From positions 85,829 to 149,828 of the forward strand of contig NZ_CALGNH010000032.1 of the NCBI RefSeq assembly GCF_937958655.1: 64,000 nucleotides of DNA, written 5' to 3'. Positions 1-7,988 of the stretch are shown piece after piece. Source of the DNA: an uncultured Winogradskyella sp. GTDB taxonomy: Bacteria > Bacteroidota > Bacteroidia > Flavobacteriales > Flavobacteriaceae. The notes under the pieces are model-generated. The model was not told the origin of the DNA. It worked only from the letters and a program-made list of their open reading frames with translations, and did not search any database. The translations under genes were made by a program, and so were the position numbers. Each line of letters begins with the position of its first letter. Position 1 is the stretch's first letter.

Positions 1-188
1 GGCTAAGGAACTAACTAAATAATACTGAAAGACCAAGTATTTGGTGTAATAATTCAATTTTATTACTTCTTAAAATACTATCACTACGGAAAATATAGCA
101 TTGATTTCAAAGTTTTATTGACCTGTACACTACCTAATAGTGGCAACATTTAGCCTTTTTATAATAAGCTATTCTCACAACGTTTTAT
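1..188. other. intergenic leader, no gene seen
   Basis: AT-rich sequence with stops in every frame that I followed. The first few bases could be the tail of an upstream gene, but this cannot be decided from the window. Nothing else is recognisable before the promoter box of the cupin-like gene. Confidence 0.5.
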
Positions 189-196
189 TAACTTTG
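189..196 (+). promoter_or_regulatory. TAnnTTTG -7 promoter box for the cupin-like gene
   Basis: TAACTTTG matches the Bacteroidota -7 consensus TAnnTTTG. Transcription would begin about 7 bases downstream, leaving a leader of only some 15 bases before the TTG start at 217. This supports that start. A short inverted repeat (TAACTTT...AAAGTTA) overlaps the box. Confidence 0.5.
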
Positions 197-216
197 AGTA
201 CCTAAAGTTAATAAAA

Positions 217-1077
217 TTGAAACTTAATCTTAAAGACATACCTCGTGTTGAGACCATTACTAAAGCCGACTTTATAAAACATTATTTTAAACCACAAAAA
301 CCTGTGGTTATTGAGCGTTTTATAGACCATTGGCCAGCTTACTCTAAATGGAATTTGGATTACATGAAAGCGATTGCAGGTAACAAAACTGTACCGCTTT
401 ATGATGATAGACCTGTAGATTATAAAGATGGTTTTAATGAAGCACATGCTACCATGAAAATGAGTGATTACGTGGATTTATTGAAACGCAAACCAACAAA
501 ATTTAGAATTTTTCTTTGGAATATTTTAAAAGAAGTGCCGCAACTTCAAAAAGACTACAGCTATCCTGACTTTGGTTTAAGACTTATGAAAGGGTTGCCG
601 ATGTTATTTTTTGGCGGAACAGATTCTTACACCTTTATGCATTATGATATTGATTTGGCTAATATATTTCACTTTCATTTTGAGGGTAAAAAACAATGCA
701 TCCTATTTGATCAAAAACAGAATAAATACTTATATAAAGTCCCACATTCTTTAATTACGAGAGAGGATATTGATTTTGCCAATCCCGATTTTAAAAAATG
801 GCCTGCTCTAAAACATGCTCAAGGCTGGGTCTGCGATTTAAACCATGGTGAAGTTTTATACATGCCAGAAGGTTACTGGCACTATATGCGCTACATAACA
901 CCTGGTTTTTCAATGAGTTTACGAGCTATTGCCAGAAACCCTAAAAACCTAGGCAAAGCGCTTTATAATATATTTATAATGCGTAACTATGATAATATAA
1001 TGCGACGTTTAAAAGGGCAAAAATGGATTGATTGGAAAAACGAAAAAGCAATTACCAACACAAATCGTTTCGTTTAA
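217..1077 (+). CDS. cupin-like (JmjC/FIH-type) Fe(II)/2-oxoglutarate oxygenase
   Basis: A 286-residue cytoplasmic protein of the cupin_8/JmjC-like family, whose members hydroxylate protein or small-molecule side chains using Fe(II) and 2-oxoglutarate. A complete metal triad is visible: H142 and D144 in MHYDID and H222 in GYWHYM. The spacing is close to that of factor-inhibiting HIF. The N-terminal KPVVIERFIDHWPA segment is also typical of the family. No signal peptide is present. The start is TTG, since the next in-frame Met is about residue 50, and the promoter box just upstream fits. The gene stands alone, with its own promoter and about 110 bp before the next gene. The substrate cannot be deduced. 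Confidence 0.85.
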   Translation: MKLNLKDIPRVETITKADFIKHYFKPQKPVVIERFIDHWPAYSKWNLDYMKAIAGNKTVPLYDDRPVDYKDGFNEAHATMKMSDYVDLLKRKPTKFRIFLWNILKEVPQLQKDYSYPDFGLRLMKGLPMLFFGGTDSYTFMHYDIDLANIFHFHFEGKKQCILFDQKQNKYLYKVPHSLITREDIDFANPDFKKWPALKHAQGWVCDLNHGEVLYMPEGYWHYMRYITPGFSMSLRAIARNPKNLGKALYNIFIMRNYDNIMRRLKGQKWIDWKNEKAITNTNRFV

Positions 1078-1118
1078 TATTCTTTTACCATAACAATGAA
1101 GACAGGTATCTAAATTTG

Positions 1119-1126
1119 TATATTTG
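1119..1126 (+). promoter_or_regulatory. TAnnTTTG promoter box, DUF6646-like gene
   Basis: TATATTTG lies 62 bases before the ATG at 1188. A second match, TAAATTTG, abuts it at 1111-1118, so the exact start point is ambiguous. Confidence 0.45.
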
Positions 1127-1187
1127 CCCACATTTTTAAACTCAACTCAGCAAACGAGTAAGACCTTTTAATCAAAAAACTAAACAC

Positions 1188-1673
1188 ATGAAAAACATTG
1201 TATTAATAGTAGCATTATTTGCATTTACTCTTGGAAATTCTCAAGCGTTTAAGGGTAAAGGAGATCAAAAATTTCAGGTTGGAGCTAATTTTCAAAACGA
1301 AGCCACTGGTATTAACCTCACTTATGATTATGGACTAGGAGAAAATATTTCTATTGGTATATCAACCTCTTACGCCTTAGGTATTGATGATGCATTAACA
1401 AAAATTGTAGATTTTGGAGATCGTTTTGATTTAAAAGCAAGATTTAATGCCAACTTAGGGAGCGTACTTAATGTAGATGAAAATTTTGATTTCTATCCTG
1501 GTTTAAGCTTAAGCACTAAAAATTTTGGCGGCCATTTAGGAGCACGTTATTTCTTTTCTGAAGGCTTTGGTGTCTATACAGAAGCAGCATTTCCTTTTGC
1601 AAAGTATGATGATCAAATAGATTTATTTTATAATCAATTTACTATAAATATAGGTGCAAGCTTTAATTTATAG
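1188..1673 (+). CDS. small outer-membrane beta-barrel-like protein, DUF6646-like
   Basis: 161 residues with a clear Sec signal peptide (MKNIVLIVALFAFTLGNSQA, cleavage near residue 20). The rest is short alternating polar/aromatic strands rich in Gly, Asn, Phe and Tyr, ending in ...INIGASFNL, as expected for an eight-stranded outer-membrane barrel. The mature N-terminus AFKGKGDQKFQVGANFQ resembles the flavobacterial family I know as DUF6646, whose function is unknown. The family name is from memory, and the barrel call is from sequence pattern. The gene is monocistronic, with a promoter box upstream and a hairpin-rich spacer downstream. Confidence 0.75.
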   Translation: MKNIVLIVALFAFTLGNSQAFKGKGDQKFQVGANFQNEATGINLTYDYGLGENISIGISTSYALGIDDALTKIVDFGDRFDLKARFNANLGSVLNVDENFDFYPGLSLSTKNFGGHLGARYFFSEGFGVYTEAAFPFAKYDDQIDLFYNQFTINIGASFNL

Positions 1674-1697
1674 TTAGTGTATTACTAAACTCTCCAA

Positions 1698-1759
1698 AGC
1701 GCAAGTTATTTCAGTATTTCAGAATACTAAAACAGATAAAATAAAGAAATAACTGCGCT
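1698..1759. repeat. 62-base nested stem-loop in the spacer before recX
   Basis: Outer arms 1698-1712 and 1746-1759 pair over about 14 bp (AGCGCAAGTTATTTC with GAAATAACTGCGCT, one bulged A). Inside lies a second perfect hairpin, AGTATT-TCAG-AATACT (1713-1728). It has no U-tract, so it is not a standard terminator. It could be a structured RNA tail, a small RNA or an intergenic palindromic element. Confidence 0.5.
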
Positions 1760-1788
1760 AGTTTTTAGGATAATCTAAAAAAATATAG

Positions 1789-1820
1789 AAAGCCTTTTCA
1801 TTTATTTGAAACGGCTTTTT
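1789..1820. terminator. bidirectional terminator between the DUF6646-like gene and recX
   Basis: AAAGCC...GGCTTT stem extended by TTTCA/TGAAA. It is flanked by T-rich sequence on the right and A-rich sequence on the left, so it can end transcripts from both converging genes. The right arm abuts the recX stop codon. Confidence 0.65.
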
Positions 1821-2290
1821 TATAAATATTCGTTTAATTTATCATAAATAAGATGAGACTCCCAGCCTCTATAGAGTAAATAATCAGCGACCTTCTTCTT
1901 CTTTTTGTAGCTATTTTTTTCTTTAACTTGGCTAATTCGCTTTTTAACCAATGCATCTAAAGTTGCGTAATAATCATCTAAGTCTATTTCTTTAAGTGCT
2001 ACATCAATACTATATTTAGAAATATCTCTAAATTTTAACTCTCTTAGTATTCTGTTTTTTCCCCACTTTTTTATTCTAAATTTTCCACGCACAAAAGCTT
2101 CTGCAAACCTTTGTTCATTAAGGTAATTATGGGTTATTAAATGTGCTAAAATATGATCAATCGCTTGAGGTATCATTCGCATTTGCACTAATTTAGTCTT
2201 CACTTCCTTATGGCAACGCTCTTGATAGGCACAATAATTTTCTAAAATTTTTTGTGCTTCATCGACAGTATATGTTTTTTGTGGATTCAA
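1820..2290 (-). CDS. recX: regulatory protein RecX
   Basis: 156 residues, the usual length for RecX, which binds the RecA filament and restrains recombinase activity. Family features include the N-terminal segment DEAQKILENYCAYQERCHKEV (shown here only in part as AYQERCHKEV), the helical LNEQRFAEAFVRGKFRIKKW region and the basic KKRI...YLLYRGWE tail; together these give three RecX-type helical repeats. The start is TTG at 2290, with no suitable ATG nearby. recA is not in this window, so recX stands alone here. It is read convergently with the preceding gene. Confidence 0.88.
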   Translation of the reverse strand: MNPQKTYTVDEAQKILENYCAYQERCHKEVKTKLVQMRMIPQAIDHILAHLITHNYLNEQRFAEAFVRGKFRIKKWGKNRILRELKFRDISKYSIDVALKEIDLDDYYATLDALVKKRISQVKEKNSYKKKKKVADYLLYRGWESHLIYDKLNEYL

Positions 2291-2384
2291 ATATCTTAAT
2301 AAGGACCAATTAGCTAATTAATATGTATCTTTATTAGTAGAATTGATGCCTTATATCGGTATCAAAATTAAAGAATCCATTTTA

Positions 2385-4772
2385 ATGAAAAAATATTACT
2401 TACTTCTAATTCTTTTTTTAAGTGGTTTTATAGCTGTATTTAGCCAAACGACATTAACAAGTGGAGATATCGTTATTACGGGTTTTAATTCTGATAACCC
2501 AGATGAAGTCACCTTTGTTTTATTAACTGATATACTTGCTAATACCGAATTAAAATTTACCGATAGTGGTTGGGTTTCTACTGGTGAATTTAGAGGTAAT
2601 GAAGGTATTGCAACATGGACCGCTACTTCCGATTTACCATGCGGTACTGAAATAAATTTTATAGCAACACCACCTGTATCAGCATCTTTTGGTGTTATTA
2701 CAAGGTCTGGGAGTTTTGCTTTAGCCGCCACGGGAGACCAAATTTTAGCTTACCAAGGTTTAGAAGACTCACCAACCTTTATTTATGCAGTAAATTTTTC
2801 TGCAGCTGGCTGGTCAGAGGCTACAGCAGCTAATTCTAGCGCATTACCTGTAGGTCTTACAGATGGCATAAATGCCTTAGATTTAGGAAATATTGACAAT
2901 GCAGTTTATGATTGTTCTACCACAACAGAAACATCTGCTATCTTAAATGCAGTATCCTCTGCTACAAATTGGAACCTTAGTAATGCAAGACTAAATATAA
3001 TAGACGGTTGTACTTATAGTTGCGTTGCCTGTGCTACAGAAGTAACTTGGGATGGTACAAATTGGAATTGGAGTGATGGCACACCTCAAAACACATTACC
3101 AACTCTAAATGAAGCCGTTGTATTAAACGCAAATTTTAATACAGGTACTAATGGCAATATTAATGCATGTAATTTATCCGTGAGTGATGGTACTACACTC
3201 ATTGTAACTGATAACAGTTTTATTAACGTAACTAATGAAATTATTACCGAAGGAACAATCATTGTTGACCCTCAGGGCTCTGTTGTTCAAATAAGTGACA
3301 CGAGCGTAAATAGCACCACTGGTACTATTATTTTACAGAAACAAACCTCTGTTTTAAACACCGCTTTAGAATACACCTATTGGAGTTCTCCAGTAACTGG
3401 TGAAACCATTGAAGACACATTTGCAACAGTACCAACGAGCAGGCGTTTTTCTTTTAATGCCGCAAACTTTGTAGATCTACAAGATGAGATTGATAACACA
3501 GGTACGTTTATACCAGGCCAAGATGGCATTGACGATGACGGTAACGCATGGCAAGCTGCATCTGGCACCATGGAACCTGGTGTAGGTTATGCAACTACTG
3601 CAAGTCCTTCTGGCTTATTTCCTGGGCAACAAGTATTTACTTTTGAAGGAGATTTTAATAACGGCATCATACAATCAACACTATCTAATGCCAGCGGTGG
3701 AGTTTACCAGGACTGGAACTTTATAGGCAACCCTTATCCTAGTGCTATTGATACGCAAGTCTTCTTTTCGGCCAATACTGGTGTTGTTGATAACATATAT
3801 CTATGGAGCCAAGCCACTGCTTTAGATGCAAATGCTTCAGGGAATGATAGTGAAAATTTCTCTAGTGCTGACTATGCTATTATATCTGCTAGCGGTGTCA
3901 ATACAGCTGGTGCATCTGGTATTATACCAACAAACTATGTTGCCTCTGGGCAAGGCTTCTTTGTAGAAGCGCTTAGCGGTACTAATGTAGTTTTTAATAA
4001 TGCTATGCGTGTTACTGGAGACAACAATCAATTTTTTAGAAACACAGACACTACCCAAAGAAATTACAGAGAAATCCTTTGGGTTAACTTAACATCAGAT
4101 AATGGTGTTTTTAATCAAATTGCGGTGGCTTATATGGATGGCGCTACAGAAAACAATGACGGTACTTATTACGATGTAAAGCGTAACGCATCTTCCAGAA
4201 CTCTTGCAAAACTATATTCTAAAGTTACTAATGATGAGAATGAATTTGTTATTCAATGTAAAAGCCCTTTAGACATTAATGCTGACGAAATTATCAATCT
4301 AGGATTTAAAAATGATATTAATTCACCAACAATCTTTTCTATCTCACTGGCGCAATTAGAAGGAGCTTTTTTGAATAGTAATAATATTTATCTAAAAGAT
4401 AATCTTTTAAATACTATCCACGATCTAAAAGTGTCTGATTATAATTTTACGTCAGATTCTGGAGAATTTTCTAATCGTTTTAACATCGTATTTAATACCG
4501 AAGCGTTATCAATTAAAGATGCTAGTTTAAATTCTAACGATCTCGTAATTACAGAACTGAATAATGGTGAGGTTCAGTTTAAAATTAACGCTAATTTAAA
4601 CATTACTAATGTTCAGTTATTAGACGTTTTAGGAAGATCTATTTATAATTTAAAAGGCAACAGTCCTAAAGAAACATATAATTTATCTAAGCTTAGTAAT
4701 ACTGCATACATTGCCAAAGTAACCTTGTCTAACGGCCTAGTTATTAGCAAAAAAGCGATAAAGCAGCGTTAA
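2385..4772 (+). CDS. secreted multidomain protein with T9SS type A sorting domain
   Basis: A cell-surface or secreted protein of about 796 residues. I start it at the ATG at 2385 because the signal peptide MKKYYLLLILFLSGFIAVFSQ begins there. An upstream in-frame TTG/ATG (2343/2346) would only add a polar 14-residue extension. After the signal comes a lamin-tail-like/beta-sandwich N-terminal part (TLTSGDIVITGFNSDNPDE). A middle region with WDGTNWNWSDGTPQ and several Asn/Thr-rich beta segments follows. The last 80 residues or so form a classical sorting domain (ALSIKDASLNSNDLVI..., LLDVLGRSIYNL, ending GLVISKKAIKQR). Such proteins cross the outer membrane through the type IX system. No catalytic domain is recognised. 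Confidence 0.8.
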   Translation: MKKYYLLLILFLSGFIAVFSQTTLTSGDIVITGFNSDNPDEVTFVLLTDILANTELKFTDSGWVSTGEFRGNEGIATWTATSDLPCGTEINFIATPPVSASFGVITRSGSFALAATGDQILAYQGLEDSPTFIYAVNFSAAGWSEATAANSSALPVGLTDGINALDLGNIDNAVYDCSTTTETSAILNAVSSATNWNLSNARLNIIDGCTYSCVACATEVTWDGTNWNWSDGTPQNTLPTLNEAVVLNANFNTGTNGNINACNLSVSDGTTLIVTDNSFINVTNEIITEGTIIVDPQGSVVQISDTSVNSTTGTIILQKQTSVLNTALEYTYWSSPVTGETIEDTFATVPTSRRFSFNAANFVDLQDEIDNTGTFIPGQDGIDDDGNAWQAASGTMEPGVGYATTASPSGLFPGQQVFTFEGDFNNGIIQSTLSNASGGVYQDWNFIGNPYPSAIDTQVFFSANTGVVDNIYLWSQATALDANASGNDSENFSSADYAIISASGVNTAGASGIIPTNYVASGQGFFVEALSGTNVVFNNAMRVTGDNNQFFRNTDTTQRNYREILWVNLTSDNGVFNQIAVAYMDGATENNDGTYYDVKRNASSRTLAKLYSKVTNDENEFVIQCKSPLDINADEIINLGFKNDINSPTIFSISLAQLEGAFLNSNNIYLKDNLLNTIHDLKVSDYNFTSDSGEFSNRFNIVFNTEALSIKDASLNSNDLVITELNNGEVQFKINANLNITNVQLLDVLGRSIYNLKGNSPKETYNLSKLSNTAYIAKVTLSNGLVISKKAIKQR

Positions 4773-4810
4773 GTTTTAGTCTGTAATTATTTAAAAACAG
4801 CGTTGCTTTT

Positions 4811-7246
4811 TTAAAAAGCATATTTAAGCGCTAGTATAGCATTAATCCCAGCACCAGATATACCAGACGAATATGGTCTATACCTTTGGTCCGTTATATT
4901 CTCTAAACTGACAGTAAGCGCTAATTTATTATGCCACTGATATTGCGTTCTAAAATTTAACGTATACCATGATGGGGAATACGGATTACCATCAGCATCT
5001 AAGGCATATAAGTAATCTTTAGACAATTCAGAAGGTGCTAAATCCAAAAATGACAATTCGTTATTATACACTAAAAACGCATCAAACAGTATTTTTTTTG
5101 ATTTCCACGTAAGGTGTGTTCTTCCAAAATTTGGTGCCACATGTCTCACAGGCACCTCTATGCCATTATTATCTTCTGTACCTCCAATAATATTATATTG
5201 AGATCGTAATTGCCATTTTTTAGAAAAATTGACTTCTACACCAGCCTCAAACCCATAAATCGAAGCCTTAGATGCATTTTGAATAGCCTGTATGGTACTT
5301 AGTTCACCATCGTAAATAATTTCGGATTCGCCATTTAATTCAAACTCTCGTCGTATTAATGCATTATCTAAAAACGTATAGTACGTTGCCAAATCTATAA
5401 CAACTTTATCATCAAAATTTAAAACTAACCCAAATTCTCCACCAATAGCATACTCAGCCTTAAGCTTATTGTTAGGGACAACTACAGCACCAGGTTCTGA
5501 ATCAAAAACTTTACCTATATCATCTATGTTTGGAGCCCTAAAGGCAGTTGAAGCATTTAATTTCCACTGCATCATTTTGCTTGGTAACCAGGTTATACCA
5601 GCAGTACCAGTTAATGCTCCTGTGCTTAATTTTGTGTCGCTAAACGGTAAATTTAAAAAGGTGTTATTTTCTGTGAAATCTGCTTTTGAAATTACATAAT
5701 TATATCTTAATCCTGATTGAAAAACAAACTCCTTATTTGGCTTGTATTTTAAACTTGTGTACGCTGCCATAGACTGCCAAGTTGTACCGTTAGGATAACG
5801 GGTTACGTTAGGCGTACTGGTGTTGGTATCTATATTTTCTTCTTTTGCCGTAGAACCTACTTTATTATATAAATATTCTAAACCGTAAAAAAGTGCTGTT
5901 TTAGAGCTCAACTTTTTTTCTAAATCTAAATTAAAAGAAATGGCATCAACATTTTCGTCCCTCAACTCTCGCAGTGGAGATTGAAAATCGCGATCTCTTC
6001 TCCCTTCCTTAAAATTTTGAAACGCTGCTGTTGCTTGTATTTTATTGTATAAATTAGAACTACTACTTGTTTTGGTAACCTGTATGTTTCCCATAAACCA
6101 CTGCTGAGGCGCGTATTGCCATTCTGCAGAACGTAAGGTCTCCCCTCTTGGACGTAATAGCCTATCATATCTTGGGTAATCAGACGTTGAGGTATAATAT
6201 AAGCCTAAGTCGTAGTTTAAATTATCCGAAGGCTCATAATGTACTTTTTGCATTAGATTAATTTGGCTATAACCTGTAAACTTTTGGATTTTAGGATTAG
6301 TATTAGAAACAATAACGTCTTCATTATTTTGTCTCATCACAAATTCTGATCTTAAATAATCATCTGGTCCATGGCTACCCATCCTTAAATCGTCGAAATC
6401 CGTATAACTTACATTGGTTAAAAAAGCCCATTTTTTATAGCCTATATTAAAATCAAAATGCCCTGTTTTTTCATGGTTAGCACTAGCATATCTCAACAAG
6501 GCATTCCCTTTTAGTAAGACTTCATCTTTATACGATAACTCTGGTTTTTTTGTATAAAAACTCATAACACCTCCAATAGCATCACTGCCATAAACCACAG
6601 AACCTGCGCCAAGTGTAACTTCAATATTTTGTATAGAAAGTGGGTCTATAGAAATTACATTTTGAAGATTTCCTCCTCTAAAAATAGCGTTATTCATTCT
6701 TACGCCATCTACAGTAATTAGTAGCCTATTTGTAGAAAACCCTCTAATCATAGGACTACCTCCTCCTAACTGACTTTTCTGTATAAATATATTTCCTGTA
6801 GTATTTAAAACATCTGCACTGGTTTGAGGATTTGCCAATGCAATATCTTTGGCATTAACGCTGACTATGGTTTGAGGAATATCGCGTTTGCTTTGCTCAA
6901 ATTTTGAAACAGAGATTACGATTTGATCTAGCCCTTCTACGCGTGGTGTTAAATAAACAGTATTACTGCGTTCTGTAATTTCAAATTTTCGTAATTGTAA
7001 TTTATCATATAGGAGGTTCTGAAAATATAAAATTTCACGAGGATTAAATTTATCTATATTAGCTTCACCATTAATGTCCGTAACTTTATATTTCGTTTTT
7101 TTTAGGTTGTATACTGCAACACCAGGTATAGGCTCATTTGTATTTACCTCCAGTACCCTTATCGTTTGTGACCATCCAATTTGAAAAAACAAGAATAGAA
7201 TAATACTTATGGCTAAACCGTATTTCACATTTTTATACATCTTCAT
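4811..7246 (-). CDS. TonB-dependent outer-membrane receptor
   Basis: About 811 residues. A signal peptide (hydrophobic stretch ending GWSQ) is followed by a short carboxypeptidase-regulatory-like beta domain (TIRVLEVNTNEPIPGVAVYN). A plug domain follows from about residue 100 (IPQTIVSVNAKDI, then GGGSPMIRGFSTNRLLITVDG, SVVYGSDAIGGVMSFYTKK) and then a 22-strand barrel ending in ...LALKYAF. Plug and barrel resemble haem/haemoglobin- and siderophore-type receptors more than SusC. The ligand is not known. I prefer the ATG at 7246, with AAGGA 7 bases upstream, over the longer TTG frame at 7270. It is the last gene of the porZ-recO-receptor operon, and its ribosome site lies within a few bases of the recO stop. 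Confidence 0.85.
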   Translation of the reverse strand: MKMYKNVKYGLAISIILFLFFQIGWSQTIRVLEVNTNEPIPGVAVYNLKKTKYKVTDINGEANIDKFNPREILYFQNLLYDKLQLRKFEITERSNTVYLTPRVEGLDQIVISVSKFEQSKRDIPQTIVSVNAKDIALANPQTSADVLNTTGNIFIQKSQLGGGSPMIRGFSTNRLLITVDGVRMNNAIFRGGNLQNVISIDPLSIQNIEVTLGAGSVVYGSDAIGGVMSFYTKKPELSYKDEVLLKGNALLRYASANHEKTGHFDFNIGYKKWAFLTNVSYTDFDDLRMGSHGPDDYLRSEFVMRQNNEDVIVSNTNPKIQKFTGYSQINLMQKVHYEPSDNLNYDLGLYYTSTSDYPRYDRLLRPRGETLRSAEWQYAPQQWFMGNIQVTKTSSSSNLYNKIQATAAFQNFKEGRRDRDFQSPLRELRDENVDAISFNLDLEKKLSSKTALFYGLEYLYNKVGSTAKEENIDTNTSTPNVTRYPNGTTWQSMAAYTSLKYKPNKEFVFQSGLRYNYVISKADFTENNTFLNLPFSDTKLSTGALTGTAGITWLPSKMMQWKLNASTAFRAPNIDDIGKVFDSEPGAVVVPNNKLKAEYAIGGEFGLVLNFDDKVVIDLATYYTFLDNALIRREFELNGESEIIYDGELSTIQAIQNASKASIYGFEAGVEVNFSKKWQLRSQYNIIGGTEDNNGIEVPVRHVAPNFGRTHLTWKSKKILFDAFLVYNNELSFLDLAPSELSKDYLYALDADGNPYSPSWYTLNFRTQYQWHNKLALTVSLENITDQRYRPYSSGISGAGINAILALKYAF

Positions 7247-7266
7247 TAAATCCTTGGTAAAATCTA

Positions 7267-7986
7267 TCAATGAAAAACATCATTGAGTACTTGCAGTGAT
7301 TTTGGCTTTTTATAGCCATCCAAATGTAACTCAAAATAAAACAATAACATATTTAAAAAATCCTGTCTTTGTTTGGCATTAATTTTAATAGTATGAAGGG
7401 CATCAAAATTTGTGCCCAATAGCGCTTTTAACAGTGTTAAAGTTTGACCAGAAATAGAATATACATCCGTATCTCGCATTTCAAAAACACCAGATTTTAG
7501 ATTAAAAAATGGATACTCTAAGTTGTTTTGGTCTGGTTGAAAACCCAAATAGCGCGTTAACTTTAATAAAAATAAAAGATGAAAATTTGAAAACTGATCT
7601 TCACTATCGAGATATTGAAACGCAGTTTCTAAATAATGATATAAACTTTCATTTTTCTCTTCTTCCTTTAGAACATTTGCTAAAATTTCACTCAAAAATA
7701 AAACAATAGCACTCTTATAAATATTATTATGAAGACTCTTATAAATACAATTTAGTTTCACTTCTTTAATGGAGTGAAGTGAAGTATTAGGTTTATAATT
7801 TTCTATTAATTGAAGCTGAGATAAAACCTGAAAATACACGGTTTTAGAATGGCTCTTTTTAGATTTAAGTATGCCACGGAGTATATAACTAACTACTCCT
7901 CGCTGTTCTGTATAACATTTTACAATAAGATCGTAATCCTTGTATTTTAGCTTAGAAAGGACAATAGCATTATTCTGTGCAACCAT
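7267..7986 (-). CDS. recO: DNA repair protein RecO
   Basis: 239 residues. RecO anneals single strands and loads RecA in the RecFOR pathway. The N-terminal OB-fold is recognisable (NNAIVLSKLKYKDYDLIVKCYT, here cut to AIVLSKLKYKDYD, then GVVSYILRGI). It is followed by the helical domain with SEILANVLKEEEKN and LLFLLKLTRYLGFQP. The zinc-finger cysteines found in some RecO proteins are absent, as is common in this phylum. The ATG lies 2 bases after the porZ stop, so recO is cotranscribed with and probably coupled to porZ. This adjacency is familiar from flavobacterial genomes. Confidence 0.9.
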   Translation of the reverse strand: MVAQNNAIVLSKLKYKDYDLIVKCYTEQRGVVSYILRGILKSKKSHSKTVYFQVLSQLQLIENYKPNTSLHSIKEVKLNCIYKSLHNNIYKSAIVLFLSEILANVLKEEEKNESLYHYLETAFQYLDSEDQFSNFHLLFLLKLTRYLGFQPDQNNLEYPFFNLKSGVFEMRDTDVYSISGQTLTLLKALLGTNFDALHTIKINAKQRQDFLNMLLFYFELHLDGYKKPKSLQVLNDVFH

Positions 7987-7988
7987 GC

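Noticed and set aside
2343..2384. Longer start of the T9SS protein at TTG 2343 or ATG 2346
   Set aside because: It would put a polar 14-residue extension before the signal peptide at 2385.
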